From Devosia salina (GTDB lineage: Bacteria > Pseudomonadota > Alphaproteobacteria > Rhizobiales > Devosiaceae), in contig NZ_CP080590.1 in the NCBI RefSeq assembly GCF_019504385.1, positions 62,001 to 126,000 on the forward strand: a stretch of 64,000 nucleotides of DNA. Direction: 5' to 3'. Positions within the stretch are counted from its first letter, which is position 1, and the number at the start of each line of letters is the position of its first letter. Of this stretch, positions 16,640 to 24,948 are shown in pieces. The translations under genes and the position numbers were made by a program. Below the pieces are notes generated by a model. It worked only from the letters and a program-made list of their open reading frames with translations, was not told where the DNA came from and searched no databases.

Positions 16640-17227
16640 GTGATAGGGCAAATCCAACCCGTCTGCAAAGTGATGTTGTTTTTGCCAGCCCTCCCGGGCC
16701 GCGTTCGCGCCTTCCTGTTTGCCTTACTGGCTCTCTGCGCCGGTCTGGCCGTCTTGCCCCCGGCCCAGGCTCAGGACAATCCAAGCGGCCTGCCCCTGCC
16801 GCGCTTCGTCACGACCCGTTCCCATCCCATCAATGTGCGGGTCGGTCCCGGCACCCGCTACGAGATCGCCTGGAACTACACCGTCTCCGGCGTGCCGGTC
16901 GAAATCGTCCAGGAGTTCGACACCTGGCGCAAGATTCGCGACATGGATGGCGAAGAGGGCTGGGTGCATCAAAGCCTGCTCTCGGGCAGCCGCGCCGGCA
17001 TTGCCACGCCGCTCCTGGCCAATGGCGAGGTGATCATGCATGCCGGCAAGTCAGAGGATTCGCCAGCCCGGGCCCGCCTCGCCGCCGGCCTGCGCGTAAC
17101 CATCAGCGAATGCGACGGCACCTGGTGCAATGTCTCGGCCAGCCAGACCGGCACGCATCAGAGCTGGGTCGGCTGGGTGCGCCAGGCCGAACTCTGGGGC
17201 GTCTATCCCAACGAGGAATTCGACTGA
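16640..17227 (+). CDS. Exported SH3-domain protein
   Basis: About 195 residues with an N-terminal signal (hydrophobic run FLFALLALCAGLAVL, cleavage near PPAQAQ). Two bacterial SH3-like segments follow: 'PINVRVGPGTRYEIAWNY..GEEGWVHQSLL' and 'LRVTISECDGTWCNVSAS..QSWVGWVRQAELWG'. This DUF1058-type layout is common in alphaproteobacterial envelope proteins that may bind peptidoglycan. Start GTG 16640 or ATG 16673. It overlaps the convergent fhuF gene by 25 bases. Confidence 0.8.
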   Translation: MIGQIQPVCKVMLFLPALPGRVRAFLFALLALCAGLAVLPPAQAQDNPSGLPLPRFVTTRSHPINVRVGPGTRYEIAWNYTVSGVPVEIVQEFDTWRKIRDMDGEEGWVHQSLLSGSRAGIATPLLANGEVIMHAGKSEDSPARARLAAGLRVTISECDGTWCNVSASQTGTHQSWVGWVRQAELWGVYPNEEFD

Positions 17228-18021
17228 ACCGCCGGTCCAAGCTCGGCCAGCATATTGGTGCGCTCGCGCTCGCGCCGCGCCGCGTCGTCGAGCTTCGGAC
17301 AGGACGCGCAATAGCGCTCCGGAAACGCCAGATAGTCCAGGCAACACCCCTTGCGGGCCATGATGGCCACCTGCCGCCCGTCGCCGAGGTCCAGCGTTTC
17401 GAGCCCCCCCTGGCCCGTCAGCCCCATCGCTTCCAGCCACAAGGCGCAGAATCGATATTGCGCCTCGATCCCGATATCGGGCCGGAAGTGCCTGAGCCGC
17501 ACCATCAGGCCCAGCATCCGGTCGGCCAGTAGCCGCAGCGCCGTCAGTCTCTTGAGCCGGGTGACCGCGTTGATCTCCACCAGCAGCGCATCCGCCATGG
17601 CCCTCAGGGCCGTGCCCGCCTCGCCGATCAGCGCCTCCACCGGGCCTTCGGTCTGCGGCCCGGTGGCCAGCCGATAGCCATCGACATCCAGGTTCTGCCG
17701 CGCCTGCGCTATGCCGCTCACCCGGGGCAGGGCGCCATGCACATGCACCGCGATGACTGAAAGATAGGCGGGTTGCCAGGTGAGGTTGGTCCATAGCCGC
17801 ACGGCGTGGAACGGCTGCCCTGCCGCCGGATAGGCCGCGGCCAGTCGCCCCAGCAGGGTCTCGAGAAAATCCCGGTTGTCCCCGCCGGGGACATACCAGC
17901 CGGGCAGGGGGCCGCCCGGGGCACCCTTGAGAAATCCGGTCGCCTTTGCTGCGGTGGCAATGAACCGCGTCAGGGCGACATCGTCGTTCGTCTGGGCAAA
18001 AAGGTAGTTTCGCGTGGTCAC
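17203..18021 (-). CDS. fhuF: Siderophore-iron reductase (FhuF-type 2Fe-2S protein)
   Basis: A 272-residue cytosolic protein. The decisive feature is the C-terminal cluster site 'GCCLDYLAFPERYCASCP' (C-C-x10-C-x2-C), characteristic of FhuF, which reduces ferric siderophores to release iron. The rest is the helical FhuF fold. No siderophore receptor or transporter is adjacent. Start GTG 18021. With rirA and mbfA in the same window it fits an iron theme, but no iron-responsive site is visible at its promoter. Confidence 0.85.
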   Translation of the reverse strand: MTTRNYLFAQTNDDVALTRFIATAAKATGFLKGAPGGPLPGWYVPGGDNRDFLETLLGRLAAAYPAAGQPFHAVRLWTNLTWQPAYLSVIAVHVHGALPRVSGIAQARQNLDVDGYRLATGPQTEGPVEALIGEAGTALRAMADALLVEINAVTRLKRLTALRLLADRMLGLMVRLRHFRPDIGIEAQYRFCALWLEAMGLTGQGGLETLDLGDGRQVAIMARKGCCLDYLAFPERYCASCPKLDDAARRERERTNMLAELGPAVQSNSSLG

Positions 18022-18203
18022 GGACAGGCTCGCTTGCGGCTCGGCCCACTCCTAGACCGTCCCGGCGCGCTCGGCAAATCCCGCCGCTGCGGCCCACCGT
18101 CGCCCCGCTTTCCCCGCAATTCTACCGATGCGGCGCTTTACCGCCCGCTTGCCGGGCTCGCCGCAATCTGGTCCCGACCAGAGGTTTGACCAGGGAGGCT
18201 CCA

Positions 18204-18632
18204 ATGCATGGGCTGCGCAAGCACCTGCTCCGGCATCAGGGCGGCACCGCCGTCATCGAATTTGCCATCCTCACCCCGGTCTATCTGCTGCTGCTGACCG
18301 GTATGCTGGCCTATGGCATCTATTTCGGTGCCGCCCACGCACTGCAGCAGCTGGCCGCCGATGCGGCGCGAACCGCCATTGCCGGTCTGGATGAGGCCGA
18401 ACGCAACGCGCTGGTGGAATCCTATCTGGCGCACAATGCTGGCGACTACATGCTCATCGACCCCGCCCGGCTGGTGCACGACATCGGCGACAGCCCGCTC
18501 GACCCCAATCAATATGTTGTCCGGCTGACCTATGACGCCGCCCTCTTGCCGATCTGGAACCTCTATCCGCCGCTGCCGCTGCCCGGCTCCACCATTGTCT
18601 ATGGGGCCACTATCCGGCGCGGGGGCATCTGA
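18204..18632 (+). CDS. TadE-like pilus assembly / pseudopilin protein
   Basis: A 142-residue protein. A short basic leader is followed by 'GGTAVIEFAILTPVYLLLLTGMLAYGIYFGAAHALQQLAADAARTA', the TadE signature with a Glu-containing transmembrane helix. TadE-type proteins are processed minor pilins of Flp/Tad systems. ATG 18204 follows AGGGAGG. The stop shares bases with the ATG of the next gene (TGATG). No other tad genes are present. Confidence 0.85.
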   Translation: MHGLRKHLLRHQGGTAVIEFAILTPVYLLLLTGMLAYGIYFGAAHALQQLAADAARTAIAGLDEAERNALVESYLAHNAGDYMLIDPARLVHDIGDSPLDPNQYVVRLTYDAALLPIWNLYPPLPLPGSTIVYGATIRRGGI

Positions 18633-20275
18633 TGCCGCTTTGGGAATCGTTTTGGCGTAGCGAACGCGGCAATATGGCAATTCTGTTTGCCTTCGGCTTT
18701 GCCGTTTCTGCCGCCGTCTCGGCTATCGCGGTGGATGCGGCGGCGCTCTATCACGAGCGGCGCATGCTGCAGGCCGGGGTCGACCTGGCAGCCATTTCGG
18801 CGGCGGTCGATCCTGCCCGCGCTGCCGAAATCGCCCAATCCGTGCTGGTCGAGGCGCGGCTCCTTGCCCCGGCCAGCACGGATGGGCTCACCGTTGTCAC
18901 CGGCCGCTACGATCGATCCGGATCAATCGCTGCCGAACGCTTCACGCCCGGCGCCACACCGGTCAATGCCGTTCGGGTCACCCTCATGCGTAGCGGCACT
19001 CTGCATTTCGCCAGCAGCTTTGCGCCCGAGCCGTCCATCAGCGCCGCGGGCCTGGCCGCCGTCACCCCGGAAGTCTCCTTCTCGCTGGGCTCGCGTCTTG
19101 CCAGCCTCAATGGCGGCCTTGCCAATGCGCTCCTCTCCGATCTTCTGGGCACCAATGTCTCGCTTTCGGTTGCTGATTACACCGGCCTGGCCGCCGCCCG
19201 CATCGACGCGCTTTCGTTCCTCGATGCGCTTGGCATCCGCATGGGCCTCAGCGCCATCACCTATGACGACCTCCTGGCCCTGGACGCCGATGCCGGTCTG
19301 ATTGCCATGGCCCTGGCCGACCTGACCAATGGGCCCGTCAACCTGGCCTTGCTGTCTCTGGCAGGCGGTAGCGCCGGCAATGCTGTGCCGCTGTCGCGGC
19401 TCATGGCGCTGGGCCGCCTGGGCGGCCTGCAGCTGGGGAGCGCCGGTGCCGCAGACATCTCGCTCTCCACCCTCGAAGTCCTCACGGCCGCGGCGGCCCT
19501 TGCCGATGGCGACCGGCAGGTCTCGCTCAATCTCGGCGCCGCCGTGCCGGGCCTGGTCAGTCTCCGCCTCGACCTGGCGCTGGGCGAACCGCCCCAGGGC
19601 GGCGGCTGGTTCGCCATCGGCCCGGTCGATACCGTGCTTCGTACTGCTCAGTTGCGCCTGCGGCTCCGCGCCGAACTGCTGGGTGGCCCGGTACTGCTCG
19701 GTGCCGGGGTCAGCCTGCCGCTCTGGCTTGATCTGGCCCAGGCCGAAGCCCGTGTCGCCGCGGCCACCTGTCCCACGCCCGCCGCACCACAGGGCAGCGC
19801 CGTCATCGAGGCGCGCCCCGGCCTGGCGCGACTGGCCCTGGGCGAACTCGGTGATTATGCCCTGGCCGATTTCGGCAGCCCGCCAGCCCTGGCGCCGGCG
19901 CGGCTTGTCGATGTGCTGCTGCTCAAGGTCAGCGGTTCCGCCCAGATCGAAATCGCGCAGACCACGCCTGTGGCACTCGGTTTCTCTTCGGCTGACATTG
20001 CGGCCGGTACGCTCAAGACCGTCACCACCACCACGCCCATTGCGTCACTGGCCGGCTCGCTGCTGGGCGAACTCGACCTCACGGTCAGCGTGTTGGGGCT
20101 GGGCCTGGCCTCGCCCGCCCTCATTGCTCAGGCCCTGCGCGATCTGCTCGCGCCGCTCGCCCCCACGCTCGACATGACGCTCGCCGCCACGCTCTCCACT
20201 TTGGGCCTCGGCATCGGCGAGGCCGATATAAGGGTCTATGGGGTGCGCTGCGATCACGCCGTGCTGGTGGGCTGA
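18632..20275 (+). CDS. TadG-like protein with long Ala/Leu-rich region
   Basis: A 547-residue protein. The N-terminus has the TadG-type helix 'GNMAILFAFGFAVSAAVSAIAVDAAALYHERRMLQAGVDLAAISAA'. The remaining 480 residues are Ala/Leu/Gly-rich. I see no MIDAS-type DxSxS motif, which TadG proteins with a von Willebrand A domain carry. Translation is coupled to the TadE-like gene through TGATG. It is likely exported and membrane anchored. Function is inferred only from the N-terminal family. Confidence 0.75.
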   Translation: MPLWESFWRSERGNMAILFAFGFAVSAAVSAIAVDAAALYHERRMLQAGVDLAAISAAVDPARAAEIAQSVLVEARLLAPASTDGLTVVTGRYDRSGSIAAERFTPGATPVNAVRVTLMRSGTLHFASSFAPEPSISAAGLAAVTPEVSFSLGSRLASLNGGLANALLSDLLGTNVSLSVADYTGLAAARIDALSFLDALGIRMGLSAITYDDLLALDADAGLIAMALADLTNGPVNLALLSLAGGSAGNAVPLSRLMALGRLGGLQLGSAGAADISLSTLEVLTAAAALADGDRQVSLNLGAAVPGLVSLRLDLALGEPPQGGGWFAIGPVDTVLRTAQLRLRLRAELLGGPVLLGAGVSLPLWLDLAQAEARVAAATCPTPAAPQGSAVIEARPGLARLALGELGDYALADFGSPPALAPARLVDVLLLKVSGSAQIEIAQTTPVALGFSSADIAAGTLKTVTTTTPIASLAGSLLGELDLTVSVLGLGLASPALIAQALRDLLAPLAPTLDMTLAATLSTLGLGIGEADIRVYGVRCDHAVLVG

Positions 20276-20375
20276 TCTCGAAGGCCACAAAGTCATACAA
20301 TTTGCCGTTTCGCCCCTTCCGACTCCGACGCGCGGCGGATAGTCTGATGCACGTACATCTGGGAGGAGTGCGCAT

Positions 20376-21500
20376 ATGAGCGCCAAGCGCCTCGGTATCG
20401 GCTTCATCGGTACCGGCAATATTTCATCGGCCTATCTGAAGGCCATTCTGGGCAAGGACGGGCTCCCGGGCTTCGGCGGACTCGATGTGAAGGGTCTCGC
20501 CGACATGCGCGCCGACGCCGCCAGTGCCCGCGCCGCCGAATTTGGCCTCAAGTCGATGAGCGTCGATGAATTGCTGGCCGATCCGGCCATCGACCTCGTG
20601 GTCAATCTCACCATCCCGCGGGCCCATGTCGATGTTGGCCTCAAATGCCTGGCCGCCGGCAAACACGTCTATTCCGAAAAGCCGCTTGGCATCACCTTCG
20701 CCGAAGGGCGCAAATTGCTCGACGCGGCCAATGCCGCGGGGCTGCGCATCGGTTCGGCCCCCGATACCTTTCTCGGCGGCTCGCACCAGCAGGCGCGCGC
20801 CGTGGTCGATAGCGGCGTCCTGGGCACCATCATTGGCGGCACCGCCTTCTTCCAGTGTCCCGGCCACGAAAGCTGGCATCCCGATCCGGCCTTCTACTAC
20901 GACCTCGGCGGTGGCCCCATGCTCGACATGGGTCCCTATTACATCACCGACCTGGTCAATCTGCTCGGCCCGGTTGCCAGGGTTTCGGCCATGTCCTCGC
21001 GCCTGCGCGCCGAACGCACCATCACCTCCGAGCCGAAAAAGGGTCAGACCGTCCCGGTCCATATCGACACCCATGTCACCGGTTCGCTCGGCTTTGCCAA
21101 TGGCGCCATCGTGCAGATCGGCATGAGCTTCGACGTCGCCGCCCACAAGCATGTGCCGCTCGAACTCTATGGCACCGAGCAGAGCCTCATCGTCCCCGAT
21201 CCCAATTTCTTCGGCGGCACGGTGGAAACGCGCAAGCGCGGCCGCGACGAGGCCTGGACCGAAGTGCCCGTGGTCCAGCCCTATGCCGACGGCAATTACC
21301 GCTCGCTCGGCGTCGCCGACATGGCCGCTGCCATCATCGAGAACCGCCCGCACCGGGCCAATGGCGATCTGGCCCTGCATGTGCTCGAGGTCATGGAAGC
21401 CTTCGAAATTGCCGCGCGGGAAGGCCGCACCGTGGACATCAAGACCCCGGTCACCCGCCCGGCGCCGCTGGCGGAAAGTTTGAAGGATGGGGTGCTTTAG
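20376..21500 (+). CDS. Gfo/Idh/MocA family oxidoreductase
   Basis: A 374-residue NAD(P)-dependent dehydrogenase. It has an N-terminal Rossmann fold ('GIGFIGTGNISSAYLKAIL'), the family motif 'KHVYSEKPLGITFAEGRKLLDAA' (E-K-P) and the C-terminal sugar-binding half with 'DLGGGPMLDMGPYYITDLVNLLGP'. Substrates are usually sugars or cyclitols; nothing nearby narrows this. GGAGGAG precedes ATG 20376. A palindromic repeat follows. Confidence 0.9.
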   Translation: MSAKRLGIGFIGTGNISSAYLKAILGKDGLPGFGGLDVKGLADMRADAASARAAEFGLKSMSVDELLADPAIDLVVNLTIPRAHVDVGLKCLAAGKHVYSEKPLGITFAEGRKLLDAANAAGLRIGSAPDTFLGGSHQQARAVVDSGVLGTIIGGTAFFQCPGHESWHPDPAFYYDLGGGPMLDMGPYYITDLVNLLGPVARVSAMSSRLRAERTITSEPKKGQTVPVHIDTHVTGSLGFANGAIVQIGMSFDVAAHKHVPLELYGTEQSLIVPDPNFFGGTVETRKRGRDEAWTEVPVVQPYADGNYRSLGVADMAAAIIENRPHRANGDLALHVLEVMEAFEIAAREGRTVDIKTPVTRPAPLAESLKDGVL

Positions 21501-21517
21501 CCGTCACGACGTCAGCC

Positions 21518-21656
21518 ACCCCACCCTCAGTCCCTCCCCATCAAGGGGAGGGAGGCGCAAGACCGCAGCACCAGTGTTCATCGTCTCCCTCCCCCTTGTG
21601 GGGAGGGTAGCGAAGCTGGACGCTCCGCGTCCTAGCGCAGCTAGGGTGGGGGTGTG
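21518..21656. repeat. Palindromic GC-rich intergenic repeat (copy 2)
   Basis: The same modules as the copy at 2.8 kb, in the opposite arm order. CCACCCTCA is followed by a CCCTCC..GGGAGGG hairpin and GGCGCAAGACC; then CCCTCCCCC..GGGGAGGG is followed by TAGCGAAGC, AGCGCAGC and AGGGTGGGGGTG. It lies between convergent genes and may act as a terminator. Confidence 0.75.
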
Positions 21657-21668
21657 TCAGACGCCTCG

Positions 21669-22274
21669 CTACCAGTACCAGCCCAGAGCGTCGGCTGCTT
21701 CCTTGTTGAAATAGAGCGTCACCAGCGCGTCATTGGCCGGGTCGGTTTGTCCGTCCACATATTGCCGCTGCAACAGGGTCACCGTTTCGGCGGCCTTGTC
21801 ATGATGCTGGAACAGATAGTCGAAGCAGTCGTCATCGTCCTCGACATTCACCACGCCGTAGATCTCGTCCTTCAGCGCCGCAAGCTCCCGCCCCTCGATG
21901 GCGGTACCGCTCTCGCGCCCATAGGCCCGCACGGTCGGCACCCAATCGAGGCCCGTCTCGCAGATATAGCGGTCGTCCTTGAACACCCCTTCGTCGATGA
22001 AGGAGATGTCGACCTCCTCGCTCCAGGGGTTGGAAATCTCATAGGTCGCGCCCTTGGCACTGGTCGCGAGATAGATGTCCGACCAGGCGCAATTGCCGTC
22101 CTGCTCGCGATAGCACCAGCGCTCCGAATCCATCATCAGCACCGCAATGTCACTGATATGGACGAGCTTGCCGGTTTTCATGTGATCGATCAGCGCCTGG
22201 CTCTGCGCGTCCTGCGCCAGGCCAGGCACCACGCTGCCGCACAGCAGCACGAGCAATATTGCGAGACGACGCAT
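21669..22274 (-). CDS. Exported protein of unknown function
   Basis: A 201-residue protein with a signal peptide (residues 1-20, LAILLVLLCGSVVPGLA). The mature part has several Cys and aromatic residues ('RWCYREQDGNCAW', 'DDDDCFDYLFQHH') but no family I recognise. It is monocistronic, divergent from the Rrf2 regulator gene across 98 bases. It is probably periplasmic. Confidence 0.65.
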   Translation of the reverse strand: MRRLAILLVLLCGSVVPGLAQDAQSQALIDHMKTGKLVHISDIAVLMMDSERWCYREQDGNCAWSDIYLATSAKGATYEISNPWSEEVDISFIDEGVFKDDRYICETGLDWVPTVRAYGRESGTAIEGRELAALKDEIYGVVNVEDDDDCFDYLFQHHDKAAETVTLLQRQYVDGQTDPANDALVTLYFNKEAADALGWYW

Positions 22275-22353
22275 GGTCTTCCTCCCCGAATACCATCCTC
22301 AATCTAGCCCAGCCCGCCCTGGGAAGAAACGGCCTCTTGACGGCACGGCTAAT

Positions 22354-22374
22354 ATGTAACAATAAAAGTTACAT
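22354..22374 (+). promoter_or_regulatory. Palindromic operator overlapping the Rrf2 gene start
   Basis: A perfect inverted repeat, ATGTAAC (22354-22360), seven-base spacer AATAAAA, GTTACAT (22368-22374), whose last bases include the ATG at 22373. A TTGACG at 22337-22342 with ACAATA 16 bases later could be the promoter, placing the palindrome over the -10 region. It is a likely autoregulatory site for the Rrf2 protein. Confidence 0.65.
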
Positions 22375-22810
22375 GAAACGATCCAGTCGCCTGTCCATTG
22401 CCCTGCACGCCCTGGTGCATCTGCACGCCCAACCCGGCAAGGTGCTCACCTCCGCGGCGCTCGCCACTTGTCTCATGACCAATCCGGTTGTGGTTCGCCG
22501 CATTCTCGGGGAACTGCGCGAGGCCGGCATCGTTGAGGCCAGCAAGGGGCCAAATGGGGGCTGGGCACTCACGCGTCCAGCCGAAGAAATCACCCTGCGC
22601 CAGGTTTACGAGGCCATGGGCGAGCGCCTTCTGGTGCGCACCGAAAGCGATCCGGGCGACGTCAGCTGCGCCATCGTGCGCTCCGTCGACCGGGTCATGA
22701 CCGATTTCCTCGACGACGCCGAGGCGCTGCTGGCCGCTCGACTGGCCCGGGTCCGCCTCAGCGACATTGCATCGACGGCCATGCAGGCGGGTTTCCCCCG
22801 CCTCGACTGA
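22373..22810 (+). CDS. Rrf2-family transcriptional regulator
   Basis: A 145-residue winged-HTH regulator: 'SRLSIALHALVHLHAQPGKVLTSAALATCLMTNPVVVRRILGELREAGIVEASKGPNGGWALTRP'. The three-Cys cluster of IscR/NsrR/RirA is absent; only two scattered Cys are present. It therefore resembles the YwnA-like cluster-free Rrf2 group. ATG 22373 has no Shine-Dalgarno and lies inside a palindrome. The next gene, a thioredoxin-reductase-like flavoprotein, is the likely target. Confidence 0.88.
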   Translation: MKRSSRLSIALHALVHLHAQPGKVLTSAALATCLMTNPVVVRRILGELREAGIVEASKGPNGGWALTRPAEEITLRQVYEAMGERLLVRTESDPGDVSCAIVRSVDRVMTDFLDDAEALLAARLARVRLSDIASTAMQAGFPRLD

Positions 22811-22890
22811 ACGAGTTCCAATCCGAGGCGTCTGTCCCCAGTGCCCCTTGGCGCCGGACGCCTTCGCTCGCCCTGAAAAAGGAGACACAC

Positions 22891-23781
22891 ATGCAGGACG
22901 TCATCATCATCGGCGGCAGCTTCGCCGGTCTTACCGCCGCCATGCAACTGGGTCGCGCCCGCCGCAAGGTCACGGTGCTCGACACCGGCCTCAACCGTAA
23001 TCGCTATGCCGAAAATGCGCACAATATCTTCGGCCATGACGGCGCCCCGCCTGCCGACCTGCTCGGCGCCGCCCGCCGGCAGGTCGCGCATTACCCGACC
23101 GTCGAGCTGGTCGGCGCCGGGGCCGTTTCCATCTCGGGCGAGCCCGACAACTTCGCCGTCGCCACCACCGCGGGCGACACCATCTCCGGGCGCCGCCTCA
23201 TCCTCAGCTACGGCATTGTCGACCAATTCCCAGACATGGCCGGCTTTGCCGAATGCTGGGGCAAGACGGTCATTCATTGCCCCTTCTGCCACGGCTACGA
23301 GGTGGCGGGGCGGCCCTGGGCGCTGCTCTATTCCTCGCCCATGTCGCTGCATGGGCCCATGCTCTATGCCAACTGGACCGACGACATCACTCTCATCCTC
23401 GATGGCCATGAGATCATCGATGAGGAGCGGCACAAGCTCGAAAAGCGCCGCGTGCGAATCTACGACGGCAAGCTCGCCAGCATCAGCCAACAGGGTGGAC
23501 GCATCGAGGGCGTCACCCTCGACGACGGCACCAGCGTCGAACTGGCCGCGCTCTACGCCCATCCGCGCAACCGCCCCTCGGCCGATCTGCATGCCCAGCT
23601 CGGCCTCGACATGCAGGCCACGCCCACCGGCACCATGATTGCCGTCGGTGACATGCAGGCCACATCCCGCCCCGGCATCTACGCCGCCGGTGATCTCGCC
23701 ATGGCCATGCACTCGGTCACCTTCGCCACCAATGCCGGCTCACTGGCCGCCATGGGCGCCTTGCAGTCGATGCTGGTATAG
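22891..23781 (+). CDS. Thioredoxin-reductase-like NAD(P)/FAD oxidoreductase
   Basis: A 296-residue flavoprotein. The FAD motif is 'IIIGGSFAGLTAAMQLGRA', the redox-active disulphide is 'HCPFCHGYEVAGRPWAL' (CPFC), and the second FAD motif is 'RPGIYAAGDLA'. It is shorter than classical TrxB. Such proteins next to Rrf2 genes are common. The electron acceptor is unknown. AAAAAGGAGA precedes the ATG. It is 80 bases after the Rrf2 gene on the same strand, and a bidirectional terminator follows. Confidence 0.88.
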   Translation: MQDVIIIGGSFAGLTAAMQLGRARRKVTVLDTGLNRNRYAENAHNIFGHDGAPPADLLGAARRQVAHYPTVELVGAGAVSISGEPDNFAVATTAGDTISGRRLILSYGIVDQFPDMAGFAECWGKTVIHCPFCHGYEVAGRPWALLYSSPMSLHGPMLYANWTDDITLILDGHEIIDEERHKLEKRRVRIYDGKLASISQQGGRIEGVTLDDGTSVELAALYAHPRNRPSADLHAQLGLDMQATPTGTMIAVGDMQATSRPGIYAAGDLAMAMHSVTFATNAGSLAAMGALQSMLV

Positions 23782-23784
23782 GAC

Positions 23785-23831
23785 CAAGGCCCCCTTACCC
23801 GATGGCGAAGCCGGCGGGTAAGGGGGCCTTG
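23785..23831. terminator. Bidirectional terminator between convergent genes
   Basis: A 17-bp perfect stem (23785-23801 pairs with 23815-23831; core CCCCCTTACCCG / CGGGTAAGGGGG) with a 13-base loop. It sits four bases after the flavoprotein stop and ten before the aldo/keto reductase stop. No long T-run is present on either strand. Confidence 0.75.
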
Positions 23832-23840
23832 ACCGAAATC

Positions 23841-24878
23841 CTACCGCAGCCAGCCCTGGGGCCGCGGCTGCAGGTCCATCTGCCCGCCCTTGGTGGCTTC
23901 ATCGATCGCGGCAATCTCTTCGGCGCTGAGATCGAGATTGTTGAGCACGCCCAGATTGTCCTTGAGCTGCTCCAGCGTCCTGACCCCGATCAGCGCCGAG
24001 GTCATTTCCTGGCGCCGCAGCACCCAGCTCAGCGCCAGCTGCACCATGGACTGGCCGCGTGCCCGCGCGATCTCGCCGACCTTATCGACCGCCTCGAGCA
24101 CCCGCGGCTCGATATGGCTGGCGCGCAGCGTGCCCTTGGGATTGTCCCCGCGCGAACCCTCGGTATTGCCGGTATTGTACTTGCCCGACAACACGCCCTG
24201 GGCCAGCGGCGAAAACGCGATCACCCCGATCCCCAGCTCGCCGCAGGCATCGATCGTCTTGTCGTTCTCGATCCAGCGATTGATCATCGAATAGCTCGGC
24301 TGATGGATCGTGCAGGCCACCCCCATCTCCTTCAATAGGCGATGGGCCTCGCGCGTCTGCTGCTCGGGATAGGAAGAAATCCCGACATAAAGCGCCTTGC
24401 CGCTTTTCACCGCATGGGCCAGCGCCCCCATGGTCTCTTCGAGCGGCGTGTCGGGGTCGAAACGGTGCGAATAGAAGATGTCGACATAGTCGAGCCCCAT
24501 GCGCTTGAGCGACTGGTCCAGGCTGGCCAGCAGGTATTTCCGGCTCCCCCATTCGCCATAGGGCCCCGGCCACATATTGTAGCCCGCCTTGGTCGAGATG
24601 ATCATCTCGTCGCGATAGGGTCGGAAATCCCGAGCCATCACCTGCCCGAACAGTTCTTCCGATGACCCCGCCGGCGGTCCGTAATTATTGGCCAGGTCGA
24701 AATGGGTAATCCCCTGGTCAAAGGCATAGCCCAGGATTTCCATGGCGCTGGGATAGTCCCGCGTGCCGCCGAAATTCTGCCAGAGCCCTAGGCTCACCAC
24801 CGGCAGTTTCAGGCCGGATTTGCCCGAACGGCGGTATTGCATGCTGTCATAGCGTGCCGGATCGGCCCGATAGGTCAT
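23841..24878 (-). CDS. Aldo/keto reductase (YghZ/glyceraldehyde-3-phosphate reductase-like)
   Basis: A 345-residue enzyme. It starts 'MTYRADPARYDSMQYRRSG' and continues 'LGLWQNFGG..DQGITHFDLANNYGPPAGSSEELFG', typical of the YghZ subgroup. The catalytic D, Y, K ('ISTKAGYNMWPGPYG') and H ('FYSHRFDPDTP') are present. E. coli YghZ reduces L-glyceraldehyde 3-phosphate and methylglyoxal. ATG 24878 is preceded by GGGAGAGACG. The frame extends to 24974 but overlaps the divergent trhO region. Confidence 0.9.
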   Translation of the reverse strand: MTYRADPARYDSMQYRRSGKSGLKLPVVSLGLWQNFGGTRDYPSAMEILGYAFDQGITHFDLANNYGPPAGSSEELFGQVMARDFRPYRDEMIISTKAGYNMWPGPYGEWGSRKYLLASLDQSLKRMGLDYVDIFYSHRFDPDTPLEETMGALAHAVKSGKALYVGISSYPEQQTREAHRLLKEMGVACTIHQPSYSMINRWIENDKTIDACGELGIGVIAFSPLAQGVLSGKYNTGNTEGSRGDNPKGTLRASHIEPRVLEAVDKVGEIARARGQSMVQLALSWVLRRQEMTSALIGVRTLEQLKDNLGVLNNLDLSAEEIAAIDEATKGGQMDLQPRPQGWLR

Positions 24879-24948
24879 CTCGTCTCTCCCAATTTTGTGG
24901 CTGCGGCCGCCCGTGACGCCGGGCTCGACCGGTGATATGAGCGGCGCA

